A DNA stretch of 37,789 nt from the NCBI RefSeq assembly GCF_000808015.1, contig NZ_JWHR01000037.1, positions 1 through 37,789 on the forward strand, written 5' to 3'. Below are positions 16,575 through 25,786 of this stretch, in pieces; positions within the stretch are counted from its first letter, which is position 1, and the number at the start of each line of letters is the position of its first letter. Position numbers and translations under genes: made by a program. This DNA comes from Terrisporobacter othiniensis. Its GTDB lineage: Bacteria > Bacillota > Clostridia > Peptostreptococcales > Peptostreptococcaceae. The notes under the pieces are model-generated. The model searched no databases, was not told where the DNA came from, and was given only the letters and a program-made list of their open reading frames with translations.

Positions 16575-17336
16575 CTACAAAATATTTACAAAAATTATAC
16601 TTATATCATCTAAGCTCCCGTTCTCACTTAAACTGCTTAAATATTTATCATAATCCTTTTCTAACTTCATTTTAGAAAATATATTTTTATTGTACTTTAT
16701 CAATGTATTATTTATTTCCTTAACCATACTTTTATATGAAACAAAACTGTTTTCAAATCCATCAGAATAAATTATTACATTGCTTATATTTTTTTCATAA
16801 TCTATAATATTAAAAATCATTTTATCATAAGCTTTTTCCTCTGCTAAACAATCGACTATATTTTTTTTATAAGAAGGCAAAGCTTTTTTCATATTATTAT
16901 CTTCCGTAATTAAAATATCTCCGTCACCAAGCTTTATGAAGAGAATATAATCATCCTTAATCATAACTATTAATAAAGTAGTACCATATTTAAAATAATT
17001 ATATTTAAATACCATTGGTAAACTCTTTTTCATATCTTGTTCTACTAAATCTCTCCAATGATTACAAATTTCAACTTGTAAACTTTTATCATCTAATAAA
17101 CATTTCATTTTATTTTTATCTTCATTTTCATATTTTTTTAAAACTTCAATTGCCGACTCACAAGCAAACTTTGATCCCTTATGACTATTTATAAAAAAAT
17201 CGCCACTGTGACCATCGGCTATAGCACAAATTATTCCATTTTTTATATTTTCAAATTTTAAATAATCTTGTGATGTTTTATCTTTAATTTCATTTTTATA
17301 ACCTACTACACTTCTACTAAAAACTGAAAATTTCAT
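16575..17336 (-). CDS. PP2C-family serine/threonine phosphatase
   Basis: Cytoplasmic metal-dependent protein phosphatase, 253 residues. The PP2C motifs are in order: SQDY (22-25), ADGHSGD (40-46), YGTTLL (117-122), KLGDGDIL (135-142), SDGFEN (191-196) and SLDDIS (241-246). The metal-binding aspartates D41, D192 and D244 are kept, so it should be active. No kinase gene lies nearby, so the matching kinase would be elsewhere. The sequence is divergent from PrpC/Stp-type housekeeping phosphatases, with extra Lys/Asn-rich loops. It is the first gene of a likely unit with the TPR and VanW genes. The start at 17336 has a GGAGG-type site. Confidence 0.85.
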   Translation of the reverse strand: MKFSVFSRSVVGYKNEIKDKTSQDYLKFENIKNGIICAIADGHSGDFFINSHKGSKFACESAIEVLKKYENEDKNKMKCLLDDKSLQVEICNHWRDLVEQDMKKSLPMVFKYNYFKYGTTLLIVMIKDDYILFIKLGDGDILITEDNNMKKALPSYKKNIVDCLAEEKAYDKMIFNIIDYEKNISNVIIYSDGFENSFVSYKSMVKEINNTLIKYNKNIFSKMKLEKDYDKYLSSLSENGSLDDISIIFVNIL

Positions 17337-17391
17337 TTTAACCTCCTATTAGCAATTTATTCTTATAAAATAATATGTTTAAAATATAAAA

Positions 17392-17425
17392 AAACCGCAA
17401 ATTTATTAAAAATAAATTGCGGTTT
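17392..17425 (-). terminator. Terminator of the two-helix membrane protein gene
   Basis: AAACCGCAAATTTATT pairs with AATAAATTGCGGTTT (one bulged A) around an A-rich loop, just past the stop at 17442. On the minus strand it ends in a run of Ts. Confidence 0.8.
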
Positions 17426-17441
17426 ACTAAAAGTCCCTTGA

Positions 17442-17789
17442 CTATGATATTCTTTTTCTCTTTCTATGAATAGCTCTTTGTGTTTTTCTATCAGTTTTAG
17501 CAGGAACAGTTTTCTTAGAGGCTTTAACAGGTTTTGCAATGATTTGTTCCCATTTTAACGCACATAATATAAGCGATGCTGCTACTGTAACTAATGCAGC
17601 TAATATTATGTAATAGCTAAACCTTATATTTACACCTAATATTGCATTTATTATTACTAACATTAATATTACAGGACAACAAACAACTGCTGACTGTACT
17701 GTAATTTTTAATATTCTCTCCACTATTTTTTTTATGTGGTTAAACATATTTATGCATTTTCCTATTAACCTCTTTAATGTTTTTTTCAT
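17442..17789 (-). CDS. Small membrane protein with two helices and a basic tail
   Basis: 115 residues from ATG 17789, chosen because GAGGTGAG lies eight bases upstream. The longer GTG reading would begin inside that site. It has an amphipathic basic N-terminus, two hydrophobic segments (about 33-51 with VVCCPVILMLVIINAIL, and 58-79), and a strongly basic tail ending TQRAIHRKRKRIS. No known family. It precedes the PP2C gene on the same strand but is separated from it by a terminator, so it is a separate unit. Confidence 0.65.
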   Translation of the reverse strand: MKKTLKRLIGKCINMFNHIKKIVERILKITVQSAVVCCPVILMLVIINAILGVNIRFSYYIILAALVTVAASLILCALKWEQIIAKPVKASKKTVPAKTDRKTQRAIHRKRKRIS

Positions 17790-17907
17790 GCCCCTCACCT
17801 CAACTTTGTATACAATTTTATAAAAAATACATTATATTTATAATAATAACAAAGTTATACAATAATGGCAATGTTTATAAAATATATTGTAGAAAAAAAA
17901 GTTATTT

Positions 17908-17949
17908 TATAATCTTATATAAGCTAATTATTAGAAATATAATCTTATA
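17908..17949. repeat. Two direct repeats of TATAATCTTATA upstream of the cotE-like gene
   Basis: TATAATCTTATA occurs at 17908-17919 and 17938-17949, exactly 30 bases apart (about three helix turns). It lies in the 250-base AT-rich gap before the cotE-like gene. It could be a pair of binding sites or two overlapping promoter -10 regions. The AT bias makes chance possible. Confidence 0.35.
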
Positions 17950-18036
17950 ATAGTAAATAGATTAAATTAGTAACATTAAATCTTAATAATTAATAAAATA
18001 AATAGATATATAATTCTTTTTAACGAGGTGATTTTT

Positions 18037-19812
18037 ATGACATGTCTTCCAAACTTAGGAGAAAAAGCCCCTAATTTCAAGGCCAATACCACTTTTGGAT
18101 CAATAGAACTTTCTGATTATGCTGGTAAATGGGTAGTACTTTTCTCTCATCCAGGAGATTTTACTCCTGTATGTACTACTGAATTTATAGCTTTTACAAA
18201 CTTAGCTCCAGAATTTGATAAAAGAAATACTAAATTGTTAGGACTTAGTGTTGATAGCAATGCTTCTCATTTAGCATGGGTATATAATATTTTACAAATT
18301 ACAGGAATAACTATACCTTTCCCAATTATTGAAGATCGAGATATGAAAATAGCAAAACAATATGGCATGATTTCAGATTCAATGAGTTCTACATCAACTG
18401 TAAGAACTGTTTTTATCATAGATGATAAACAAGTTCTAAGAACTATACTTTATTATCCGCTTACTACTGGAAGAAATATTCCTGAAATACTTAGAATAGT
18501 GGATGCTTTGCAAACTGCTGATAAATGTAAGGTGGTTACACCAGCAAACTGGCTACCAGGCACACCTGTATTACTTCCACCACCTAAAACTTTTAAAGAA
18601 CTACAAGAAAGAGTTGAAAACTGCAATAAAGAATACAAATGCTTAGATTGGTATATCTGTTTTATAGAAGATGAATGCAATAAATGCAAAAAAAGAATAA
18701 AATCTTCAAAAAAAGCAATTGAAAAAAACTCTCAATTAATGAGACCTCCAATAGATAAAGAGTTACAGCCTAGTACAAATCCTAAATGTCCTGATTTGTC
18801 ACCTATAGTCGGCGAGTATGTTCTTGGTAATCCTAGAAATATAGACCCTAATTTTTTAGATTTTGTAATTTATGCTTTTGTAGAAATCAGTTCTAATGGT
18901 GAATTAGTTGTACCTGCTCCTGCTTATCTAAGATCCTTAGTAAGATTAAGAGAGACAAATCCAGACCTACAAGTAATAGCTGCTATTGGGGGATGGGCAG
19001 CTGACGGCTTCTCTGATGCAGCATCCACACCAGCATCTAGATATGCTTTTGCTAGAAATGTACAAAACCTAGTAAACGAGTACAGACTAGATGGAATAGA
19101 TATTGACTGGGAATATCCTGGAAGTAGTGCTTCTGGAATTAAATCAAGACCAGAAGATAGAGAAAACTTTACACTTTTATTGACTGCCCTAAGAGATGTT
19201 CTTGGTCCTGAAACTTGGATAAGTGTTGCTGGAACTGGAGATTCTGCATATATTAATAGAAGTGCGGAAATAAATAAGATTGCTCCACTTATAACTCATT
19301 TTAACCTAATGAGCTATGACTTTACTGCTGGAGAAACAGGTGAACGCGGTCAGCGTCATCAGGCCAATTTATTTGACTCAGATTTATCACTTCCAGGCTA
19401 TAGTGTAGATAGCATGGTGGATAATTTAATTGATGCTGGAATGCCATCAGAAAAAATCCTTCTTGGAGTTCCTTTTTATGGACGACTTGGAGCTGCTATA
19501 ACTAGATCTTATGACGAACTTAGAAAATCTTATATTAATAAAAATGGGTATCAATATAACTTTGATGATCAAGCTAAGGTACCTTATTTAGTCAAGGATG
19601 GTGAATTTGCCATGTCTTTTGATAACGAAGTTTCCACATTTTTAAAAGCTCAATACGCACTTCAAAATTGTCTTGGTGGTATATTCTCTTGGCAATCAAC
19701 ATTTGATCAAGCTAATATTCTAGCAAGAGCAATGTATGAATCAATTAATAATCCAGTAGTATATGAAACCGAATTACAAGATACTTTTGGTCAGCTTCCT
19801 ACTTTAGAATAA
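18037..19812 (+). CDS. cotE: CotE-like spore-coat protein: peroxiredoxin fused to GH18 chitinase
   Basis: 591 residues joining two enzymes. The N-terminal part (about 1-165) is a 1-Cys (Prx6-like) peroxiredoxin with the peroxidatic cysteine C46 in FSHPGDFTPVCTTEF. A linker (about 180-255) carries several cysteines (C196, C202, C208, C214, C217). The C-terminal part (about 255-575) is a family 18 glycoside hydrolase with the catalytic motif DGIDIDWEYPG, E359 being the acid. This architecture is known from CotE of Clostridioides difficile, a coat protein with both activities. There is no signal peptide, as expected for a protein made in the mother cell. The ATG at 18037 lies six bases after GAGGTG; a GTG at 18028 is inside that site. 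A single gene with its own terminator. Confidence 0.93.
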   Translation: MTCLPNLGEKAPNFKANTTFGSIELSDYAGKWVVLFSHPGDFTPVCTTEFIAFTNLAPEFDKRNTKLLGLSVDSNASHLAWVYNILQITGITIPFPIIEDRDMKIAKQYGMISDSMSSTSTVRTVFIIDDKQVLRTILYYPLTTGRNIPEILRIVDALQTADKCKVVTPANWLPGTPVLLPPPKTFKELQERVENCNKEYKCLDWYICFIEDECNKCKKRIKSSKKAIEKNSQLMRPPIDKELQPSTNPKCPDLSPIVGEYVLGNPRNIDPNFLDFVIYAFVEISSNGELVVPAPAYLRSLVRLRETNPDLQVIAAIGGWAADGFSDAASTPASRYAFARNVQNLVNEYRLDGIDIDWEYPGSSASGIKSRPEDRENFTLLLTALRDVLGPETWISVAGTGDSAYINRSAEINKIAPLITHFNLMSYDFTAGETGERGQRHQANLFDSDLSLPGYSVDSMVDNLIDAGMPSEKILLGVPFYGRLGAAITRSYDELRKSYINKNGYQYNFDDQAKVPYLVKDGEFAMSFDNEVSTFLKAQYALQNCLGGIFSWQSTFDQANILARAMYESINNPVVYETELQDTFGQLPTLE

Positions 19813-19834
19813 AATAACTTTTATTTTAAAAGGG

Positions 19835-19864
19835 TATATCGCACTAAAAAAGTAGTGCGATATA
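19835..19864 (+). terminator. Terminator of the cotE-like gene
   Basis: TATATCGCACTA and TAGTGCGATATA form a perfect 12-bp stem around AAAAAG, 22 bases after the stop. It is followed by TCATTTTTATT on the plus strand. Confidence 0.9.
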
Positions 19865-20030
19865 TCATTTTTATTATTTAACCCTTATTAAAGTTGTAAA
19901 ATAGCAAAACCCTTAGTTTATATATGATAACTAAAAATGAGTAGAAAATTATTTTAAATTAATAATATGCAAAGTATATTTTTCCAAGTAAAAATAGATA
20001 ATATTTGTATAAACATTTAGGAGATGTCAA

Positions 20031-20729
20031 ATGAAGAAAAAATTTATAATTGCATTTTTGTTATTTAACTCTTTGCTATCTTGTAGCTGTGAAATAAATA
20101 ACCTAAATAATACTAATAACCCAGCAAAACTAACTACTTCTGATATAAAACAGTTAGTAGGTGTTACTTACGATGATGTTGAAAAAATTTATGGTTCACC
20201 AGAAAAATCCACTTACTATATAAACTTGAATGACTTATCTCGTATCAATAAAAACTATGTTAGTCTTAGAGATTTTAATCATCATTCTATTATAAAAACT
20301 TATTATAATAGAAATAATGATGATTCCCATATTATACTTTGGTATAAGAATAATATAGTTATAAAAGCTTCATTTAGTGAAAGCGATCTAATTAGTGAAG
20401 ATTATTTTGATATGGATACTAATAATATTGATATTAGATTAGATTACAATAAAAATGATTCTAACTTAAACAAAAACTTTGCTGTAGATAAGTATAGAAA
20501 TTTTATAGGTTGCAATATTAAACAATTCAATAATAAATATGATTTACTATGCCCTAAAATAACAGTTAATTTATTAAATAAAAATAAAATACTTTATTTT
20601 TATGATATTAAAAATAAAGATCTAAATAGTAATACTTTATTTTTAATTTGTGATAATAACATAATCACCGAAATTAGCATAGTTAAATCTTCTAGAATAT
20701 GTGAAACTATTATAAATTATATAAATTAA
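20031..20729 (+). CDS. Putative lipoprotein, BamE/SmpA-like N-terminal motif
   Basis: 232 residues. It begins with a signal peptide ending in a lipobox, SLLSC with C18 as the likely lipidated cysteine, so it should sit on the outer face of the membrane. The segment after it (LVGVTYDDVEKIYGSPEKSTYY, about 42-63) resembles the opening of BamE/SmpA-like small folds, where a Gly-Thr-x-x-(E/D)-V precedes (L/Y)G-x-P. The middle and end are Asn/Asp/Lys-rich and unlike anything I recognise. AGGAGATG precedes the ATG. It may be co-regulated with neither neighbour, since terminators lie on both sides. Confidence 0.65.
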   Translation: MKKKFIIAFLLFNSLLSCSCEINNLNNTNNPAKLTTSDIKQLVGVTYDDVEKIYGSPEKSTYYINLNDLSRINKNYVSLRDFNHHSIIKTYYNRNNDDSHIILWYKNNIVIKASFSESDLISEDYFDMDTNNIDIRLDYNKNDSNLNKNFAVDKYRNFIGCNIKQFNNKYDLLCPKITVNLLNKNKILYFYDIKNKDLNSNTLFLICDNNIITEISIVKSSRICETIINYIN

Positions 20730-20821
20730 AAGTTTTCTTACTATAAAGCAATTTAATTAACTCAATTAGCTTTTATACTTTATTCAAAAACTATATAAAA
20801 TCTAAAGGTCTTATAATAATA

Positions 20822-20852
20822 AAAAAGTACATGAATAATTCATGTACTTTTT
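20822..20852. terminator. Bidirectional terminator between lipoprotein and AbgT genes
   Basis: AAAAAGTACATGAA and TTCATGTACTTTTT pair perfectly over 14 bp around TAA. A-runs and T-runs on both ends let it stop both convergent transcripts. Confidence 0.9.
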
Positions 20853-20858
20853 GTTTAA

Positions 20859-22439
20859 TTATATTGTAATTGGAGCTCCAGGTCCTAATGGTAATCCTGT
20901 AATCATCCATATTGCAAGTAAAAGTATCCATCCTATTAAGAATATTGCTGAATATGGAACCATTGTTGAAATTATAGTTCCTATACCTGCTTTTTTATCA
21001 TATTTTTGTGCAAATACAACTATCATAGCAAAGTATGCCATAAGTGGAGATATTATATTAGTTGTTGAATCTCCTATTCTGTATGCAACTTGAGTAAGCT
21101 CTGGTGATATACCAACCTTCATAAACATTGGCAAGAATACTGGTGCAAGTATTGCCCATTTTGCTGAAGCTGATCCCATAAATAGGTTTATAAATCCAGT
21201 AAATAAAACAAATAATATCATTAATACTGTAGAATTAACATTTAAAGTTTCTAAAAGAGCTGCTCCTTTTAAAGCTAATATAGTACCTAAGTTAGTATAT
21301 GAGAAGTAACTTACAAATTGTGCTGCTACAAAAGATAGTGCTATATATCCACCCATAGATTTCATAGCGTTTTCTAATTCACGACAAACATCTTTTTCAT
21401 TATTAAATACTCCAGCAACTTTACCAAATACTAATGATGGCACTAAAAATATAATCGTTAATATTGGCACAAACCCATTCATTAATGGTGAATGATCTAT
21501 TATACTTCCAGTCTCCGCATTTCTAAGTATACCATTTTCTGGTACAGTTAAAGCTACTACTATTCCAACTAACACTAAAAATGATATATTAGCATATTTT
21601 AATGCTTTCTTTTCTTTATCACTTAAGTTCCCTAAAGAATCATCATTTTTTACGTCTTTTTCTAATGAAGATTTAGATAATCTTGGCTCAACTATTTTAT
21701 CAGTTACAAACCACCCAAGTATTGTGATTAAGAATGTAGATACAAACATGAAGAATAAGTTAGCTGTAGGTGCTACTACGTAATTTGGATCTATCATTTT
21801 TGCTGCTTCTGTTGAAAGTCCTGCAAGCATTGGATCTATTGTTCCAACTATTAAGTTCGCACTAAACCCTCCAGATACCCCTGCAAATCCTGCTGCAAGA
21901 CCAGCTAATGGGTGTCTACCAAATGACATAAATATTAAAGCTCCCAGCGGAACTAATACAACATATCCTGCATCTGAAGCTATATTTGACATAACTCCAA
22001 GGAAAACAACCATAGGCGTAACAAGCATAGCTGGTGTTATTTGAACTGTTCTCTTAAGAAGCGCTGATATATATCCACTTCCCTCTGCTACTCCTATTCC
22101 AAACATGGCAACAAGAACCATTCCAAGTGGTGCAAAAGTAACAAAATTATTAACTGCATTCTCTAGCATATAGACTATACCTTCTCTTGAAAGTAAGTTT
22201 ACAGCAGTAATCGTTTGCTGAGAAATTGTGTTAGTAGTTCTGTCTATTAATTCCCCCGTCGCTGAAACTCCCATTATAGAGCATATAGCAGATATAATCA
22301 TTATTGCCACACAGAAAAGTCCAAATAATGTTATTGGATGAGGTAACTTATTTCCAACTCTTTCAATCATATCAAGGTTTCTTTGGAAAAAGCTTTTCTT
22401 TTCTTTTTTCAATTGTGTATTACTTGTAATTGTACTCAT
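20859..22439 (-). CDS. AbgT-family transporter
   Basis: Integral membrane transporter of 526 residues with about ten to twelve helices. It belongs to the AbgT family, named for p-aminobenzoyl-glutamate uptake in E. coli; some members export sulfonamides. Typical blocks are RVGNKLPHPITLFGLFC near the N-terminus, FAPLGMVLVAMFGIGVAEGSG, SNIASDAGYVVLVPLGA, AGFAGVSGGFSANLIVGTID, and near the end GSASAKWAILAPVF and YRIGDSTTNIISPLMAYF. The substrate cannot be decided here, and no aminohydrolase (AbgA/B) partner is adjacent. The gene stands alone between terminators, with GGAGGA before the ATG. Confidence 0.93.
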   Translation of the reverse strand: MSTITSNTQLKKEKKSFFQRNLDMIERVGNKLPHPITLFGLFCVAIMIISAICSIMGVSATGELIDRTTNTISQQTITAVNLLSREGIVYMLENAVNNFVTFAPLGMVLVAMFGIGVAEGSGYISALLKRTVQITPAMLVTPMVVFLGVMSNIASDAGYVVLVPLGALIFMSFGRHPLAGLAAGFAGVSGGFSANLIVGTIDPMLAGLSTEAAKMIDPNYVVAPTANLFFMFVSTFLITILGWFVTDKIVEPRLSKSSLEKDVKNDDSLGNLSDKEKKALKYANISFLVLVGIVVALTVPENGILRNAETGSIIDHSPLMNGFVPILTIIFLVPSLVFGKVAGVFNNEKDVCRELENAMKSMGGYIALSFVAAQFVSYFSYTNLGTILALKGAALLETLNVNSTVLMILFVLFTGFINLFMGSASAKWAILAPVFLPMFMKVGISPELTQVAYRIGDSTTNIISPLMAYFAMIVVFAQKYDKKAGIGTIISTMVPYSAIFLIGWILLLAIWMITGLPLGPGAPITI

Positions 22440-22592
22440 AATATATTCCTCCTTTATTTTTAAGTTTGATTTATTTTATATTAATTTGTACTTTTATGTC
22501 AAATTTTGCACTTTTATTTTATTTTAATCTTTAAATTTATTTGAATATTCAGTATAATTTAGTCATAAATATATTTTTTTATTAAAATAAAA

Positions 22593-22632
22593 AATAACCC
22601 AACGAAAACATAGTATTTTCAATGGGTTTATT
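22593..22632 (-). terminator. Probable terminator of the helicase gene
   Basis: AATAACCCA (22593-22601) pairs with TGGGTTTATT (22623-22632, one bulge). A partly paired interior separates the arms. On the minus strand it is followed by TTTTTTATTTT. It lies about 85 bases past the helicase stop. Confidence 0.65.
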
Positions 22633-22717
22633 TATATATATACATTAATATTCATTAAATAACTTACTAATAATGCATTATTTCTATTTAGCTATATTAA
22701 TTTTTTTAATATAAATC

Positions 22718-25426
22718 CTATTTTTTATCAATCTTTTCTTTATTTATTAAATATTTTAAGTCAAAATACTTTAATAAATAATTTTTTTCATCTTTTATTT
22801 TAATCTTAGCATTTATAGATCTGTTATCTATTTCTTCATTAATATATTCTTCAATTTCTATTTTATTTTTCATATGTTTAATCATCTTATTGTCAATAAT
22901 ATCATTTATTAAGTCTCTTATTACTTCTTTTCTACAAGAAGTTAAATGATTATTCACAACATAAGGAAGACTTAAGTATGTGGTATTTATTATATCACAA
23001 TGATGTAAATCCTTTTTTAGTCTGTATAAATTTTCTTTTCTTCCCATATCAAATATAAGAAAACACCCATAGTCATATTTACTTCTAAGTATTCTTCCCA
23101 TAGCTTGTTTTAACTTAATTATCATTTGAGGCTGATTAACATCATAATATGTTTTATTAAATTTCTTCATTATTGTTGAGTAAAGAGGGTCTTTTGGATT
23201 TAAATTAGGAATTTTGTCCAAAGTTACACAAGTTAATCCATCGCCCGGTACATCGACTCCTTCAAAACAACCTTTTGAGCCTAAAATAACACATTTTTTA
23301 TTAAAATCTTTTAATAATTTTATATATTTTTTATTCATATAAATTTCTATATTTTTTTCATGAAGAAGTTCTTTTAAAACCTCATAGGTTTTCTCTTGTC
23401 TATCTTTTGAGTTAAATAAAGCTAACATATGTCCACTAGTACAAGGAGATAACTCTCCTATTACTCTACTCATATCTTCTATAAATTCTTTGTTTTTGTA
23501 AGAAGATATATCATCTAAAGTGATAATCTTTATTCTTTTTTTATAATCAAATAAAGGTTCAATTATTTTTTCTTTATGAATAAACCTATCTATACCTAAA
23601 GTATTAACAAAATATCTCATATTATTATTCACTGTCAAAGTGGCCGATAAAAATATCCCCGAATTTAAAGATGATAATATTTTTTCTTCAAATAAATCAG
23701 CTATATTTAAAGGAACAACTTGGAATAAAAAGTTATCAAAATCCTTGTGTAGCGTAACAATTCTAGCATACAAATCAGCTTCATTATATTCTAAAAATAC
23801 TTCTATTGTATTTTTTAAAGATTCTAAATCTTTTACTTTACTCTCTCCTTGCTTATAAGTATCATTTTCCTTGTCTAAGTTGTCATCATCCATTTGTCTA
23901 TCTAAAACATATAGTATAGATTTTAAATTAGAGAGAATTTTATCTAAAGAAGTTTTTATACAATCACCATATTTTTTATAACTTACATCTATAATCCTTT
24001 TATCTTTATATAAAGATCCTGCTTTTTCATCACTTTGAAGATTAATCTCCCAGCTTAAATTGTAATTTGAAAATTTTAAGTAATTATTTATTTTTCCATA
24101 TTCTAAAATATATTCTGCCTCTTCAATTATAAGATTAATTTCCCTACTTATTTTAGACTTATTGTTAGCTTCCATTTTTATATAATTATAAAATCTATCA
24201 AAAGGTTTAACAGACTTTTTTTTTCTAGATGTATAAGCGAAAGGACTACTATGAATTAACTCAAAAGGATAAATTTCTTGTAAAAAATATTTTAAACTTC
24301 TATATTCTATTTCAGAAGAAAAAAACTCGTATCCCTTCTCTACCAAGTTATGAGCTTCATCTACTATTAAATTTTCTATAGGTTTTTCATCTTTGTAAGG
24401 CCATCTTGCAAGAAGAGAATGATTTACTACTGTTATGTCTTCTTCTTTCAGCTCCTCTACTCTTTTTTTATATAAACATTCTTTGTAACATTTCTTAGGT
24501 TTACAAAGGTTCGGATCACAAGAAACATGTCTTAAGTGAGTTATTATATCTGTGAAATTATTTAAAATCCAATAATTAATTTCTTCTATATCTCCATATA
24601 TTCCTTCATTAACAAGTCTTTCTAATATAATTAGAGATAATATTTCACCAGAGGTGCATTTATTATTTTCATATTCATTTATATATTTTTCTAATTTTTC
24701 CACACAAATATAATTGCTCTTACCCTTTATATACCCAAAGGAAACTTTTTCTTCTAATCCTAATGATTTTAGTACATTAGGAATATCTTTCTTTATAAGT
24801 TGAGTTTGTAATTCTTTTGTATCAGTCGAAATAATTATTCTTTTATGATTTAAATAACTTTCCATTATACTTGGTAGTAGATATCCAACACTTTTTCCTA
24901 TTCCTGTTGGCGCTTCAATACAAGCAATATTTTCTGCCCTAGTGTTCATAGTTTCTCTTATAGTTTTACTTAAGTCAAATTGTCCAGGTCTAAATTCATA
25001 ATTAAAACCTTTCTTACTTTGCCAAATTTCACTCTTCTTCAATAAATATTCGTAAGAGAATCTATTATCTATAAGAGTGTTTTTTAGATCCTTTTTATTT
25101 TCATTAAGAGTTTCATCATCTTCATATATTACATCTATGTTTTCTAAATTATAATTTCCTTCATCAATAATTTCACTCCAAGCCCATTTATTTAATCCAA
25201 ACCTATTTAGAGTTGAATTTATCTTAAAAGTTAAATTTTCCAGAGTCATAGCTTTACTTTCTTCATATTTTAATCTTAAAAGTAAAGCATTAACAACTTT
25301 TATAGTATCTATCACATCCTCTAATGCCCTATGTTTTTCATTAGATAAATCTTTAGTTAAAGTATTTTTTAAATACTCTAGATTATATTCTTTATGATAT
25401 GGCTCTAATATAACAGCAAGTTCCAT
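22718..25426 (-). CDS. dinG: DinG-type XPD-like DNA helicase (open part, downstream of an internal stop)
   Basis: 902 codons open from ATG 25426. This start lies inside the exonuclease domain, so the true N-terminus is probably 120 codons upstream (see the next entry). Residues 1-45 carry the last exonuclease block (HRALEDVIDT). Then follow the helicase motifs: Walker A (EAPTGIGKS, 171-179), iron-sulfur cysteines (C241, C303, C308, C313, C317), DEAH (356-359), the motif ILGSKGCFEGVD, and motif VI (QAMGRILRS). DinG relatives unwind DNA with 5'-3' polarity in repair. In Firmicutes the helicase is usually fused to a DEDDh exonuclease. The helicase part looks complete. Whether it is translated depends on the internal stop. 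Confidence 0.88.
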   Translation of the reverse strand: MELAVILEPYHKEYNLEYLKNTLTKDLSNEKHRALEDVIDTIKVVNALLLRLKYEESKAMTLENLTFKINSTLNRFGLNKWAWSEIIDEGNYNLENIDVIYEDDETLNENKKDLKNTLIDNRFSYEYLLKKSEIWQSKKGFNYEFRPGQFDLSKTIRETMNTRAENIACIEAPTGIGKSVGYLLPSIMESYLNHKRIIISTDTKELQTQLIKKDIPNVLKSLGLEEKVSFGYIKGKSNYICVEKLEKYINEYENNKCTSGEILSLIILERLVNEGIYGDIEEINYWILNNFTDIITHLRHVSCDPNLCKPKKCYKECLYKKRVEELKEEDITVVNHSLLARWPYKDEKPIENLIVDEAHNLVEKGYEFFSSEIEYRSLKYFLQEIYPFELIHSSPFAYTSRKKKSVKPFDRFYNYIKMEANNKSKISREINLIIEEAEYILEYGKINNYLKFSNYNLSWEINLQSDEKAGSLYKDKRIIDVSYKKYGDCIKTSLDKILSNLKSILYVLDRQMDDDNLDKENDTYKQGESKVKDLESLKNTIEVFLEYNEADLYARIVTLHKDFDNFLFQVVPLNIADLFEEKILSSLNSGIFLSATLTVNNNMRYFVNTLGIDRFIHKEKIIEPLFDYKKRIKIITLDDISSYKNKEFIEDMSRVIGELSPCTSGHMLALFNSKDRQEKTYEVLKELLHEKNIEIYMNKKYIKLLKDFNKKCVILGSKGCFEGVDVPGDGLTCVTLDKIPNLNPKDPLYSTIMKKFNKTYYDVNQPQMIIKLKQAMGRILRSKYDYGCFLIFDMGRKENLYRLKKDLHHCDIINTTYLSLPYVVNNHLTSCRKEVIRDLINDIIDNKMIKHMKNKIEIEEYINEEIDNRSINAKIKIKDEKNYLLKYFDLKYLINKEKIDKK

Positions 25427-25786
25427 AGAGTCTAAAATTTCATTTTTTATTTCAGGTGTATAATATTCTAAAAACTTTTTCTCAAATCCACCATTATGGC
25501 AAATTATTTTTTTATCACCTAAAAATTCTTTTAATTTTATTTTTATATCTGATAATTGAGGAGCATTTTTTAAATCCTCTTTATTTAAATCAGTACAAAG
25601 CGAAAAAATTCAAAGAGGTACTTCTTTTTTATTTTTTACTAAAGTATGAAAAGAAGTTATTTTATTATTTTCAATTTTAATAGCACCTATTTCTAGTATT
25701 TCAGCTGTAAAAGGATTTAGTCCACTAGTTTCTAAATCAAGAAAAACTATATCTTGTACTATACTTTTAATTTCATTTATATTCAT
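25427..25786 (-). pseudogene. dinG: 5' part of dinG: DEDDh exonuclease domain interrupted by an in-frame TGA
   Basis: From ATG 25786 (AAGGA seven bases upstream) the frame reads a DEDDh exonuclease start, with FLDLET (D17, E19) and LEIGAIKIE. At codon 59 it hits TGA (25610-25612), after KKEVPL. The same frame then goes on without further stops through IFSLCTDL, KIICHNGGFEKKF and DSMEL straight into the helicase. Only one codon disturbs an otherwise normal 1022-residue protein. The usual reading at that place would be a sense codon such as CAA, CGA or TGG. Possible explanations are a sequencing error, a recent null mutation, or stop readthrough. A restart at 25426 would give a helicase with half an exonuclease. 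Confidence 0.8.

Noticed and set aside
20842..21093. Plus-strand frame inside the AbgT gene
   Set aside because: Shadow of the transporter; starts in the terminator region and has no homologous look.
22593..22632. Attachment site or small mobile element from the inverted repeat
   Set aside because: Better explained as the helicase terminator; no integrase and no target duplication nearby.
25610..25612. Selenocysteine at the TGA in the DinG exonuclease
   Set aside because: The site is not a catalytic Cys position, and no hairpin with the right spacing is seen downstream.
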